A stretch of 63,411 bases of DNA from MAG-121220-bin8 sp964433845 (GTDB taxonomy: Bacteria; Bacteroidota; Bacteroidia; Flavobacteriales; Flavobacteriaceae), in the NCBI GenBank assembly GCA_964433845.1, contig CAYSTA010000005.1:1-63411 (forward strand), read 5' to 3'. The notes under the pieces were generated by a model that saw only the letters and a program-made list of their open reading frames with translations, was not told the origin of the DNA and did no database searches. The translations under genes were made by a program, and so were the position numbers. Every line of letters begins with the position of its first letter. The first letter of the stretch is position 1. Positions 1 through 8,536 of the stretch are shown here, piece after piece.

Positions 1-500
1 TTCTACTATTACTGTTTATTCCACTTGTGTCATTGATATCTTGTGAACAAACCATATCAAAAAGTGAGAATGAAACTATAATTGAAAGAAATAATAAAAT
101 TGTTTCCGAGAATTTTGAAGCATATAGTTCAGGTAATTTTGATGTATTTGAATCTACAATTAGCGATGACTTTACTTTTACTGTAAGAGGTGAACTTGAC
201 ATATCTGGAACTTATTCATATAAAGAGCTTTTAAGTGCAGCTGGGGCATTTCAGTCCCTTTTAAAAAATGGATGGAAGGGAAATGTAGATAAGATAATTT
301 CTGGCGTTAACGGAGCAGTAATCGTCCTTTCAGGGGAAGCTGAGGGAGTTAATGGAACATACAATAATGATTATATCTGGTTATACAGTATAAATGAGGA
401 CGGAAAGGTGAGTAGTATTACTGAATACCTCTCTGATTTACTTTTTGTAAAGCAACTTTATGGTCAGGATATTTGTGGGGAAAAGAAAACCATAGATTAA
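1..500 (+). CDS. NTF2/SnoaL-like lipoprotein, 5' end outside window
   Basis: The reading frame is open from base 3 and enters upstream of the first possible start (GTG at 27). The residues before that codon read LLLLFIPLV and continue into SLISC, a lipoprotein signal peptide with a lipobox Cys encoded at 42-44. So the true start lies left of the window and the protein is probably an inner- or outer-membrane lipoprotein. The mature part of about 150 residues (Ser/Gly/Asp-rich, ending in a Tyr/Leu-rich strand) resembles the NTF2/SnoaL-like fold, a small alpha+beta cone that binds small ligands or acts as a bare domain. No catalytic residues can be assigned. It ends 105 bp before the tRNA-Leu gene on the other strand. 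The fold is inferred from overall pattern only; the lipoprotein call is stronger. Confidence 0.6.
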   Translation, partial: LLLLFIPLVSLISCEQTISKSENETIIERNNKIVSENFEAYSSGNFDVFESTISDDFTFTVRGELDISGTYSYKELLSAAGAFQSLLKNGWKGNVDKIISGVNGAVIVLSGEAEGVNGTYNNDYIWLYSINEDGKVSSITEYLSDLLFVKQLYGQDICGEKKTID

Positions 501-573
501 CTTTTTATATCATTATAATACTGCTCATTATCTTCAAACCATTTCTCACATTCTATTGACGTAGGATAAAAAT

Positions 574-603
574 AAAAAACCTTTACAAATGTAAAGGTTT
601 TTT
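574..603 (-). terminator. Rho-independent terminator after tRNA-Leu
   Basis: A 13-bp perfect inverted repeat (574-586 with 591-603) around a 4-base loop AAAT, with the outer part of the stem made of A/T runs. It begins 2 bp beyond the 3' end of the minus-strand tRNA-Leu. Because the arms carry A and T runs it could also stop the plus-strand lipoprotein transcript ending at 500. Confidence 0.8.
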
Positions 604-604
604 G

Positions 605-686
605 TGCGGGTGAAGGGACTCGAACCCCCATGCCGCAAAGCACTAGATCCTAAGTCTAGCGTGTCTACCAATTTCACCACACCCGC
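605..686 (-). tRNA. tRNA-Leu (anticodon TAG)
   Basis: A class II cloverleaf on the minus strand. The acceptor stem GCGGGTG/CACCCGC pairs 680-686 with 606-612. The D arm contains TGGTGAAATTGG and the anticodon stem CTAGA/TCTAG holds loop CTTAGGA with anticodon TAG. There is a long variable arm and a T loop GGTTCGAGTCC. The discriminator base is A (605). CCA is not encoded, as is usual in Bacteroidota. The terminator follows directly. Confidence 0.95.
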
Positions 687-696
687 AAAAGGGAAT

Positions 697-704
697 CAAA
701 TATA
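697..704 (-). promoter_or_regulatory. Bacteroidota -7 box for tRNA-Leu
   Basis: TATATTTG on the minus strand matches the Bacteroidota sigma-A -7 consensus TAnnTTTG and lies 10 bp before the mature tRNA 5' end. No matching TTTG sits at the expected 19-bp spacing upstream, so only the -7 half is supported. Confidence 0.45.
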
Positions 705-783
705 AGCAAGATTATTATAATATCCTTAATCATTTCTCTATGTTAAAAAAGCATATTTAATTACATTTACACAAAAGATTATT

Positions 784-2181
784 TTGGAAAAATTTAAGAA
801 TTATATTGAAAAAAATAAAGATCGTTTTTTAGATGAGCTTTTTGAACTATTAAAGATTCCCTCTATAAGTGCTGTTTCAGAAAACAAATCTGATATTAGA
901 TCAGCTGCGAACCTAATTAAGGAACATCTTTTGAAACTAGGTTTAAATAATTGTGAAATTTGTGAGACTAAGGGGCATCCCATTGTCTATGGAGAAAAAA
1001 TAATAGATTCTAACCTCCCAACAGTACTCGTATATGGACATTATGATGTTCAGCCCGTTGACCCAATAGAACTATGGGATAAAGATCCATTTGATCCATA
1101 TATTAAAAAAACAGAAATTCATCCAGAGGGGGCTATTTTTGCTAGAGGATCATGTGATGATAAAGGTCAAATGTTCATGCATGTAAAGGCTTTAGAAGTT
1201 ATGCTCAAACATGATGGTATTCCTTGTAATGTAAAGTTTATGATTGAGGGTGAGGAGGAAGTAGGTAGTGACAATCTTGAAATATTTGTAAAAAATAACA
1301 AAGAAAAACTTTCTAATGATATTATTTTAGTTTCTGACACTGGAATGATTAGTAAAAATATTCCATCAATTACTACAGGCCTAAGGGGCCTTTCTTATAT
1401 GGAAGTAGAAATAACTGGACCGAATAGAGACTTACATTCTGGGCATTATGGTGGAACTGTGGCAAACCCAATAAACATGCTATCAAAGATGATAGCTTCT
1501 CTTCACGATTCTAACAACAGAATTACTATTCCAGGTTTTTATGATAAAGTGCTTGAAGTTACAGAAGATGAAAGAAAAGAAACATCTTTAATTCCTTTTC
1601 ATCTAGAGGAATTTAAAGATTCAATAGGAATTAATTCTGAATATGGAGAATTAGGCTATTCGACTACTGAAAGACAATCTATAAGACCGGCATTAGATGT
1701 TAATGGGATTTGGGGAGGATATATAGATGAAGGCTCAAAAACAGTGTTGCCAAGTAAAGCATTTGCTAAAATTTCTATGAGATTAGTTCCAAATCAAAAT
1801 TGGAAAGAAATAAGTTCTCTTTTTACTAAACATATAAAAAATATAACTCCTAAAGGAGTCACTGTAGAAGTAAGAGAGCACCATGGAGGAGAGCCTTATG
1901 TTGCTCCTACAGACACTATTGGGTTTCAGGCAGCAAGTAATGCATATGAGGATGTTTTTAAATTAAAACCATTTGCAACTAAAGATGGTGGAAGTATTCC
2001 AATAATAGCACTTTTTGAAAAGGAACTTAAAAGCAAAACTATTTTAATGGGATTTGGATTAGATAGTGATGCAATTCATTCTCCAAATGAACATTACGGT
2101 GTTTCAAATTTTCTTTTAGGAATAGAAACAATATCTAAATTTTATTATCAATTTTCAAAATTGTTTAAAACTAAGTCTTAG
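784..2181 (+). CDS. M20-family metallopeptidase (dipeptidase / carboxypeptidase G2-like)
   Basis: A 465-residue di-zinc hydrolase of the M20 (ArgE/DapE/ACY1/CPG2) family that probably cleaves dipeptides or N-acyl amino acids in the cytoplasm; no signal peptide is seen. Metal-site motifs are present: VLVYGHYDVQP (H86, D88), ARGSCDDKGQ (D125/D126 region) and the EGEEEVGS acid motif near 155-161 with the catalytic Glu. DGGSIPI and a late HSPNEH His follow near the C-terminus. Length fits the larger dipeptidase subgroup. The start is TTG at 784; no in-frame ATG lies close upstream. The 3' end overlaps the convergent hemW by 11 bp. The substrate cannot be read from sequence. Confidence 0.88.
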   Translation: MEKFKNYIEKNKDRFLDELFELLKIPSISAVSENKSDIRSAANLIKEHLLKLGLNNCEICETKGHPIVYGEKIIDSNLPTVLVYGHYDVQPVDPIELWDKDPFDPYIKKTEIHPEGAIFARGSCDDKGQMFMHVKALEVMLKHDGIPCNVKFMIEGEEEVGSDNLEIFVKNNKEKLSNDIILVSDTGMISKNIPSITTGLRGLSYMEVEITGPNRDLHSGHYGGTVANPINMLSKMIASLHDSNNRITIPGFYDKVLEVTEDERKETSLIPFHLEEFKDSIGINSEYGELGYSTTERQSIRPALDVNGIWGGYIDEGSKTVLPSKAFAKISMRLVPNQNWKEISSLFTKHIKNITPKGVTVEVREHHGGEPYVAPTDTIGFQAASNAYEDVFKLKPFATKDGGSIPIIALFEKELKSKTILMGFGLDSDAIHSPNEHYGVSNFLLGIETISKFYYQFSKLFKTKS

Positions 2182-3304
2182 AATTAATTATAAATAAATC
2201 TGAAGCAATTCGATCTGATAAAAATTTGCCATTAATAGTTGTAGTAATAATATTATTTTTTTGAATTAAGTGGTTAGAATCAAAATATTTTTCTGATTTT
2301 TCAGTAAAATGTTTTTCAAATTTATATCCAAAATTATCTTTTAAATAATCTTTAGATACTCCCCATATAGTTCTTAATCCTGTCATTATATATTCATTGT
2401 ACTTATCTGTTTTGGTTAATTTTTCACTCTCAAAAAAAATTTTGTTACTATTAATTGCTTTTACATATAAATTATTATTTGAAATATTCCAACTTCTTGA
2501 AATACCATCAAAACTATGAGCAGAAGGCCCAATGCCTAAATATTTTTTTCTAAGCCAATATCCAGTATTATTATTAGAGAAATAACCTTCTTTTGCAAAA
2601 CTTGACAATTCATAATTAATATAATTACAACTTGTCAATTTATTATACATTAATTTATATTGATCAAAGACTCTTTCTTCATTTAATAGTTTAACTCTTC
2701 CTTTTTGAACATGTTTATAAAGAACAGTATTAGGTTCTACAGTTAATGCATAAGCAGAAATATGATTAGTATTGTATTCAATAGCTAGGTCTAAGTTATA
2801 TTCCCAATTTTTTAAATCTGATTTTGATATTCCATAAATTAAATCAATTGATATATTATCATAATAATGCTTTGCATTTTCAATACATTTTTTTGAATCG
2901 TTGGAATTGTGTGATCGATTCATCATTTTTAAATCAATGTCTCTGAAAGACTGGACCCCAATACTTAATCTATTTATCTTCGTTTTGGATAATTCTTTTA
3001 ATTTTAATTCTGATAAATCGTCCGGATTTGCTTCTAAAGTAATTTCTGGATATGAAGAAGTTTTAAAATTTTTGAAAATCATTTCAATTAATTTAGAAAT
3101 TTCTTCTATTCCCAATATAGACGGAGTTCCTCCTCCGAAATAAATAGTTTCAACTATACCATTATATTCTTTTGATCGAATATAAATCTCCTTTAGCATA
3201 GCTTCAATTATATCATTTTTATTTTTTAATGAGGTTGAAAAATGAAAATTACAATAGTGACAAGCTTGCTTGCAAAAAGGTATATGAATATATATTCCTG
3301 CCAA
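2171..3304 (-). CDS. hemW: HemW-type radical SAM heme chaperone
   Basis: A radical SAM protein of 377 residues. It opens with YIHIPFCKQACHYCNF, whose Cys11, Cys15 and Cys18 form the CX3CX2C motif that binds the [4Fe-4S]/SAM centre. GGGTP follows near residue 57, and the C-terminal HemN-type domain contains GIGPSAHSF. Homologues were long annotated as oxygen-independent coproporphyrinogen oxidase. The short N-terminus and start with PF-C fit HemW, which delivers heme rather than oxidising coproporphyrinogen. It lies 6 bp downstream of ruvC and is probably co-transcribed with it. The 3' end overlaps the M20 peptidase gene in convergent orientation. Confidence 0.9.
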   Translation of the reverse strand: MAGIYIHIPFCKQACHYCNFHFSTSLKNKNDIIEAMLKEIYIRSKEYNGIVETIYFGGGTPSILGIEEISKLIEMIFKNFKTSSYPEITLEANPDDLSELKLKELSKTKINRLSIGVQSFRDIDLKMMNRSHNSNDSKKCIENAKHYYDNISIDLIYGISKSDLKNWEYNLDLAIEYNTNHISAYALTVEPNTVLYKHVQKGRVKLLNEERVFDQYKLMYNKLTSCNYINYELSSFAKEGYFSNNNTGYWLRKKYLGIGPSAHSFDGISRSWNISNNNLYVKAINSNKIFFESEKLTKTDKYNEYIMTGLRTIWGVSKDYLKDNFGYKFEKHFTEKSEKYFDSNHLIQKNNIITTTINGKFLSDRIASDLFIINSKT

Positions 3305-3310
3305 TTTAAA

Positions 3311-3868
3311 TTATTTAAGCCTACTTGGATTTTTTTTAATAAAAGATTCCCATCCGCTATACTTAGATCCGTAATTAATTTTATTAGAATTATAAAAATG
3401 ACATACTGCTGCTGCAAGACCATCTGTTGAATCAAGATTTTTAGGCAATTCTTTAATAGATAACAAGTTCTGAAGCATCTTAGCAACCTGCTCTTTAGAA
3501 GCATTTCCATTTCCAGTTATTGCCATTTTTATTTTTTTTGGAGAATATTCAGTTATTGCAATTTCTCTCGAAAGACCTGCAGCCATAGCTACTCCCTGAG
3601 CTCTTCCTAATTTCAACATAGACTGTACGTTTTTTCCAAAAAAAGGGGCTTCTATTGCAATTTCGTCTGGTTTATACTCGTCTATCAATTCAATTGTTCT
3701 TTCAAAAATATGTTTCAGACGTAGGTAATGATCATCATATTTTTTTAATTTCAATTCATTTAATTGTATAAATTTCATTTTTTTATCAGCAACCTTTATT
3801 AAACCAAAACCCATAATTGTTGTTCCGGGGTCAATTCCTAATATTATCTTTTCTTTTTTTGATTCCAA
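3311..3868 (-). CDS. ruvC: Holliday junction resolvase RuvC
   Basis: 185 residues, the normal RuvC length. It cuts four-way junctions made during recombination, working with RuvAB. The acidic catalytic set is visible: Asp13 in ILGIDPGTT, Glu73 in IAIEAPFFGKN, and Asp146/Asp149 in LDSTDGLAAAVCH. The segment KLGRAQGVAMAAG is the typical DNA-binding helix. It is the middle of a three-gene minus-strand run (lipoprotein 3879-4349, ruvC, hemW) with spacings of 10 and 6 bp. ATG start at 3868. Confidence 0.95.
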   Translation of the reverse strand: MESKKEKIILGIDPGTTIMGFGLIKVADKKMKFIQLNELKLKKYDDHYLRLKHIFERTIELIDEYKPDEIAIEAPFFGKNVQSMLKLGRAQGVAMAAGLSREIAITEYSPKKIKMAITGNGNASKEQVAKMLQNLLSIKELPKNLDSTDGLAAAVCHFYNSNKINYGSKYSGWESFIKKNPSRLK

Positions 3869-3878
3869 GACCTTTAAA

Positions 3879-4349
3879 TTAATTTGTTTTGATTATTAAA
3901 GGTAATTCAAACCTTGAGTTAACCTCTACTCCAATATTTGTTTTGATTGCCGGCAATACTTTTGGCAAATTGTTAATAGCATTATACAATATACTGTCAA
4001 TTGATGGAATTTGCTTTTTAACTTTCAAATTAACCTGACTATCGTAGAGAGAAATTTTTCCATCTTTATCAATTAAAATAGAAATTTTTAAAGTGTCATT
4101 TAAGCTATTATTTACTTCTATTTGACTAAAATCAATATTATCAAGAATTGACTTAGTCAATTCTTGCTGAAAACAGATATTTCTTTCTGATTCGCTTTCA
4201 ATTTGTTCACATGAACTAATTGATGGAAATTCATCATTTGAATCCCATACAGTTATACCACTTGGAATTACAATTTGCTTTTGATTATAATTATTTTTAC
4301 ATCCAAGAATTAAAAAAATTATAAGAAAAAAATTTATTATTTTCATCAC
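3879..4349 (-). CDS. Lipoprotein with TonB-C-like C-terminal region
   Basis: 156 residues starting with MMKIINFFLIIFLILGC, a lipoprotein signal with the lipobox Cys at 17. The last about 70 residues (ISILIDKDGKIS, then PSIDSILYNAINNLPKVLPA, then ELPLIIK) follow the pattern of the C-terminal domain of Bacteroidota TonB-type energy-transducer proteins. There is no proline-rich spanner and the protein is tethered by lipid rather than a membrane helix, so it is probably not a working TonB. It shares an operon with ruvC and hemW, which offers no clue to function. The family assignment is by pattern only. Confidence 0.6.
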   Translation of the reverse strand: MMKIINFFLIIFLILGCKNNYNQKQIVIPSGITVWDSNDEFPSISSCEQIESESERNICFQQELTKSILDNIDFSQIEVNNSLNDTLKISILIDKDGKISLYDSQVNLKVKKQIPSIDSILYNAINNLPKVLPAIKTNIGVEVNSRFELPLIIKTN

Positions 4350-4401
4350 ATATGTAAATTACAAAAAATTCATATTTATATATTACAATTTTATCTAATT
4401 C

Positions 4402-4893
4402 ATGGACATATTACTTTTAATAATTGGTTTATTATTATGCATAATTGGTCTAATTGGAAGTTTTATTCCCATTATTCCAGGTCCAATAACTAGCTGGATT
4501 GGTTTATTGCTTTTACATTTTACATCATTTGTTCCTTTAGAAATTTATTTTCTTATTGGTAGTTTTTTAATTGCTATAACGGTTTTCATATTAGATATAA
4601 TAATTCCAATGATAGGTTTAAAAAAATTAGGTGGAACTAAAAAAGGGCTTGTTGGTGCTACTATAGGCTTGTTAATTGGCTTTTTTCTAGGACCTATCGG
4701 AATATTAACTGGTCCATTTATTGGAGCTTTATCAGGTGAATTAATGAATAATTTGGGTTATAAAAAAGCTATTAAAGCATCATTGGGAACATTAATTGGA
4801 TTTTTAGCAGGAATGGCAATGAAATTTACAGTATCATTTATTTTTTTGATAATATATATTCAAAAAGCATTATCCTTTGGAAATCTTATTTAG
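4402..4893 (+). CDS. DUF456 family membrane protein
   Basis: 163 residues, nearly all hydrophobic, with about five membrane segments. The pattern of an N-terminal GLLLCIIGLIGSFIPIIPGP helix pair and later glycine-rich GxxxG-type helices (GATIGLLIGFFLGPIGILTG, FIGALSGE) fits DUF456, inner-membrane proteins of unknown function. It is a single-gene unit on the plus strand: divergent from the lipoprotein gene at 4349 and convergent with ppiD, whose stop lies 6 bp away. ATG start at 4402. Confidence 0.8.
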   Translation: MDILLLIIGLLLCIIGLIGSFIPIIPGPITSWIGLLLLHFTSFVPLEIYFLIGSFLIAITVFILDIIIPMIGLKKLGGTKKGLVGATIGLLIGFFLGPIGILTGPFIGALSGELMNNLGYKKAIKASLGTLIGFLAGMAMKFTVSFIFLIIYIQKALSFGNLI

Positions 4894-4899
4894 ATAATC

Positions 4900-7008
4900 T
4901 TAGTAATATGTAGATCTATTATCAATAATTTCAGCTGATTCTTTTACAACTTGATATAAAGTGCTGTTAACCCTTGGTCTAGATGATAGCAACAATTGAT
5001 TCTGATATGAAGAGTAAGTATCTAAACCACTTGATTTATCTTTTTTTGTTACTTTAATCTTATAAACACCATTTTCACCAATAATAAAATCTGAAGTCTG
5101 ATCAACATTTAAACCAAAAGCATGACCAACCAATAAAGGTTCTCTGCCCGCACTACTAATTGTAGCATTTTTTTGATTTAATGCTAAAGCTTTTTTAATT
5201 TCAGTATTATTATTTTTCGCCAACTCCTCTAAAGATTTATTTTTTTTATTTTGTTTAATGATTAGTTCTGCTTTCTTTTTATTTCTGACCTTAGGAACTG
5301 CTGTAAAAGATGCATCTTCAACAGATGAAAGTCCTTCTTCTTTTATACCAGTTATTTGAGCTATTAAATACCCCCCTTTAGAAAGATCAAATCTTTTATA
5401 TGAATTTAATTCAACGTCTTCAGAAAATAACCACTGAACTAATCTTCTTTGATTACTTAAGCCAGGCAAATTGTCATCTAAAACTTTAATATTACTAACT
5501 GGTCTGATCTCATAATTATTTTCTTTAGCCAATTCATTTAGATTTTTATTTTTAGAAAGATTAATTTCAAATTTAGTAGCTAAATTAAAGGTTTTATCAC
5601 TAGTATTTTCTGATGGTATGTTTTTAATAGCAATGGAAGCTAAAAGGACTAAATCTTCTTTTGCTACAATATTTATTACATGAAAACCAAAATCTGTCTC
5701 AACAACTCCAATCGTTCCTTCTTTTTTTGAAAATACAAAATCATTAAAAGGCTTAACCATAGCGCCTTCTTGAAAAAACCCTAAATCTCCACCACTTGAT
5801 TTTGAAGGGCCATCGGAAAATTCAAATGCTAATCCAGAAAAAGAATCAGGATTCTTTCTCGCTAACTTTAGAATTCTATTTGCCTCTTTTTTAGCTTCAG
5901 ATTTTGATCTAGTAATATCAGGTGAAGCATCTTGAGATCCTTTATATGAAATTAAAATATGACTTGCTCTAACATTTCCTCCTTTTTTCTTATCAAGCAT
6001 TCTTGATATTTTAAAAAATTCATCATCTAAGTACGGACCGTAAATTTGATTTTTATTTAAATTAAATAAAATGTTAGCATCATTATTTGGCAAAGAACCT
6101 TTAGGAACATATATAGAATCAAATTTTATTTCAGAATTCTGATTAATAAATTCCGTTAAATTTTTAGCAGTTAGTAAACTTGGAATAGTTTCTTCTTGTT
6201 TTGAAACATCATTATATTCTTTTTTTTCAACCAGAAAGCTTTCTAAATTTTTTTTAGTTTCATTTTCATCTTCTGGGGAAGGTTTTTCATCGAATAAAAC
6301 ATATTCTATATTTCTAGAGGCATCAACTTTAAAATCAGTACTATTTGACTTAATATATTTTGCAACATCAGAATTTTTAAGTTTAACCAAACTATCAGGA
6401 ATAGAGCTATAAGGAATTTGAACATATTCTATATCTACTTTATCATTTTGTAATAAATACTCAAACTCTCCATCTTTATAAGAAAAGTTAATTCCTGATA
6501 CTATTAAATCAAAGTAAATTTTTTCATTTGATTGACTTTGAAAAATAGATTCTTGATTTTTCCATTGTTCATAAGCATCTGGATTGGTTGTTTTAAGTTC
6601 AACTATTAAATCAATAAACTTTTCTATTTCAAAAATTTCTGCATCATTCAAAAATCTTGGATCGGAATTAAAACTCGGATTTTGAGATAAAATATACTCC
6701 AGATGGTCTTTTCCTGAATCAACCCCGCTTAACTCAAATTGATTTTTTAATATTAAATTTCTAACTGTTTGATCCCAAACACTATTTACAGCATTCATCC
6801 CAGATAAGTTGTAAGATCTTTCTAAAAAATCTACTTGATTCCTAAATTCTTCAATTGATAAATCTTGATCATTTACTATCCCTATTGGATCTTGAGCAAC
6901 ATAACCCTTTCCATCAAAAACTCCAGAAATAACAAAAGCAAATAATGCCATTCCAATTACAGTAATCAAAACAACAGAATTTTTTCTAAGACTTCCTAAA
7001 ATCGCCAT
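4900..7008 (-). CDS. ppiD: PpiD-like periplasmic peptidyl-prolyl isomerase / chaperone
   Basis: An inner-membrane-anchored folding factor for exported proteins. I place the start at the ATG at 7008, giving MAILGSLRKNS followed by a membrane helix (VVLITVIGMALFAFVISGVF). This is the usual opening of Bacteroidota PpiD, whereas an upstream codon at 7050 would add an unlikely 14-residue tail. About 702 residues follow: a SurA-N-like helical region, one clear parvulin domain (RASHILISYKG, then SDGPSKSSGGDLGFFQ, then VETDFGFHVI) and a second helical region with AKENN/AKNNN repeats. It is the last gene of a minus-strand envelope operon and is 63 bp downstream of the CNNM-CBS gene. Confidence 0.9.
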   Translation of the reverse strand: MAILGSLRKNSVVLITVIGMALFAFVISGVFDGKGYVAQDPIGIVNDQDLSIEEFRNQVDFLERSYNLSGMNAVNSVWDQTVRNLILKNQFELSGVDSGKDHLEYILSQNPSFNSDPRFLNDAEIFEIEKFIDLIVELKTTNPDAYEQWKNQESIFQSQSNEKIYFDLIVSGINFSYKDGEFEYLLQNDKVDIEYVQIPYSSIPDSLVKLKNSDVAKYIKSNSTDFKVDASRNIEYVLFDEKPSPEDENETKKNLESFLVEKKEYNDVSKQEETIPSLLTAKNLTEFINQNSEIKFDSIYVPKGSLPNNDANILFNLNKNQIYGPYLDDEFFKISRMLDKKKGGNVRASHILISYKGSQDASPDITRSKSEAKKEANRILKLARKNPDSFSGLAFEFSDGPSKSSGGDLGFFQEGAMVKPFNDFVFSKKEGTIGVVETDFGFHVINIVAKEDLVLLASIAIKNIPSENTSDKTFNLATKFEINLSKNKNLNELAKENNYEIRPVSNIKVLDDNLPGLSNQRRLVQWLFSEDVELNSYKRFDLSKGGYLIAQITGIKEEGLSSVEDASFTAVPKVRNKKKAELIIKQNKKNKSLEELAKNNNTEIKKALALNQKNATISSAGREPLLVGHAFGLNVDQTSDFIIGENGVYKIKVTKKDKSSGLDTYSSYQNQLLLSSRPRVNSTLYQVVKESAEIIDNRSTYY

Positions 7009-7070
7009 ATTTTTTTTTTGTAGCAAACGAAAATACAATATCCTTATCAATTAAAAAAAAAGACCTCTAT

Positions 7071-8342
7071 TTAATTTTTTAGGACTTTTAACTCTAATGT
7101 TTCAATTTTAGTGTCAGTTACATCTTTGATCTTAAATTCAAATGAAGAAATCTTAAGAACTTCTCCATTTTCAGGAATATCTTGTGTATTATTAACAATA
7201 AAACCACCTAAAGTTTCATATTGGTCACTCTCAGGAATATTAAATTTGTATTTGTCATTCAAATAATCAACTTCTAATCTTGCTGATAAAAGAAATGTGT
7301 TAGAATTGATTTTCCTTTCTAAAAAATTAGTCAAATCATGTTCATCCTCAATTTCTCCAAACAATTCTTCAATTATATCTTCAATAGTGATAATTCCTGA
7401 AGTTCCACCATATTCATCAATAACAACAGCAATACTAATTTGTTTTCTTGTTAAAGAATTTAAAACATCGTTAATTAACATTGATTCAGGAATAAATTCT
7501 ACGGAATGAATAAATGATTTAATTTTTTTTGGCTGATTAAACATATCCTGTAAACTTATATAACCAATTATATGATCAATATTTTCTCTATGTATTAAAA
7601 TTTTAGATAAACCATGCTCGATAAATTTGTTTTTTATCTCTGATGTATCACAATATCTATCTACAGAAATAATTTCAGCTCTTGGAACCATAACTTCCCT
7701 AGCTCTTACGTTAGAGAATTCTAATGCATTTTGAAAAATTTGAATTTCTGAATCTATATTTTTTGTTTTAGAATCACTTGCCAATTCCTCATTTATATAA
7801 TCTCCAAGCTCATCTTTACTAAAAACTATTCGCATTTCATCTTCTTTAGTTTTAAAATATTTGCTTAACACACTATTTGAAATATGATTTAATACAAATG
7901 TGATGGGACTAAGCAAAGTATAAAAAATATAAGATGGAAAAGACAGGTATTTTAAGAATCTATTTGCATAAATCTGAAATAAAACTTTAGGCAAAAATTC
8001 AGCTGTAATTAAGATCACTAGAGTGGAAATTACTGTCTGATAATATATATATATAAAATCTATTGACTTAGAGCTGTCTATTTCAGGAAAAAGTAAATCA
8101 AGGATTAATTTTCCAGAAAAAATCCCATATACAACTAATGCAATATTATTACCAAGTAGCATAGTTGCAATAAATTTTGATGGAGAATGAGTTATTTTTT
8201 TTAAAATATTGGAAAAAAATCCTTGTTGTTTTTTTTCTATTTCTAAATAAATTTTATTTGAAGAAACAAATGCTATCTCCATTCCAGAAAAGAAAGCTGA
8301 AAAAATAATTGAAATTAAAATAACGGTGATTTCTAAATCCAT
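7071..8342 (-). CDS. CNNM/CBS/CorC-HlyC membrane protein (hemolysin C family, GldE-like)
   Basis: 423 residues in the usual order. An N-terminal CNNM transmembrane domain (about 1-160, first helix VILISIIFSAFFSGMEIAFV with the conserved GMEIAF motif) is followed by a CBS pair (about 205-330, EVMVPRAEI, then DEYGGTSGIITIEDIIEELFGEIEDEHD). The C-terminal CorC/HlyC domain contains YETLGGFI. Family members are proposed divalent-cation exporters; a GldE role in gliding cannot be assumed because no gldD is adjacent. It sits between the small membrane gene (5-bp gap) and ppiD, an order I associate with flavobacteria. Confidence 0.87.
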   Translation of the reverse strand: MDLEITVILISIIFSAFFSGMEIAFVSSNKIYLEIEKKQQGFFSNILKKITHSPSKFIATMLLGNNIALVVYGIFSGKLILDLLFPEIDSSKSIDFIYIYYQTVISTLVILITAEFLPKVLFQIYANRFLKYLSFPSYIFYTLLSPITFVLNHISNSVLSKYFKTKEDEMRIVFSKDELGDYINEELASDSKTKNIDSEIQIFQNALEFSNVRAREVMVPRAEIISVDRYCDTSEIKNKFIEHGLSKILIHRENIDHIIGYISLQDMFNQPKKIKSFIHSVEFIPESMLINDVLNSLTRKQISIAVVIDEYGGTSGIITIEDIIEELFGEIEDEHDLTNFLERKINSNTFLLSARLEVDYLNDKYKFNIPESDQYETLGGFIVNNTQDIPENGEVLKISSFEFKIKDVTDTKIETLELKVLKN

Positions 8343-8347
8343 TAAAT

Positions 8348-8536
8348 TTATTTATTTCTTTTTTCAAATTTTTTCCTGTAGAATCTTCTAAAAAAAAACA
8401 TAAATAAAGATACAAAAGCAAAAATTAGTAAAATATTTTTCCTATTAGATTGATCATTTGATCCAAAAAAATAATCTGTAGAAGCAATAATAAAAATTAA
8501 TAAATAGACTATTTCAGATATTTTTCTAATTTTCAT
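8348..8536 (-). CDS. Small two-helix membrane protein
   Basis: 62 residues from ATG 8536 (MKIRKISEIVYLL). This start overlaps the end of lptC by only 11 bp, whereas an upstream start at 8560 would overlap by 35 bp. Two hydrophobic segments (about 9-21 and 36-50) flank a short SNDQSNRKN loop, and both ends are Lys/Arg-rich (tail FFRRFYRKKFEKRNK). I do not recognise a named function. Translational overlap with lptC suggests an envelope role or simply conserved operon membership. Confidence 0.7.
   Translation of the reverse strand: MKIRKISEIVYLLIFIIASTDYFFGSNDQSNRKNILLIFAFVSLFMFFFRRFYRKKFEKRNK

Noticed and set aside
801..983. Antisense frame inside the M20 peptidase gene
   Set aside because: The peptidase frame has intact zinc motifs across this region; the antisense frame has no start context or recognisable content.
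3226..3510. 94-codon minus-strand frame covering the end of ruvC and start of hemW
   Set aside because: It is a different frame of two clear genes; the residues are low-complexity and both real genes keep full motifs and length, so no frameshift is needed.
4894..4899. Terminator expected between convergent DUF456 and ppiD genes
   Set aside because: Only 6 bp separate the stops and no stem can be drawn.
7071..8342. Calling the CNNM-CBS gene gldE (gliding motility)
   Set aside because: No gldD or other gliding genes are adjacent; general CNNM/CorC family membership is all the sequence supports.
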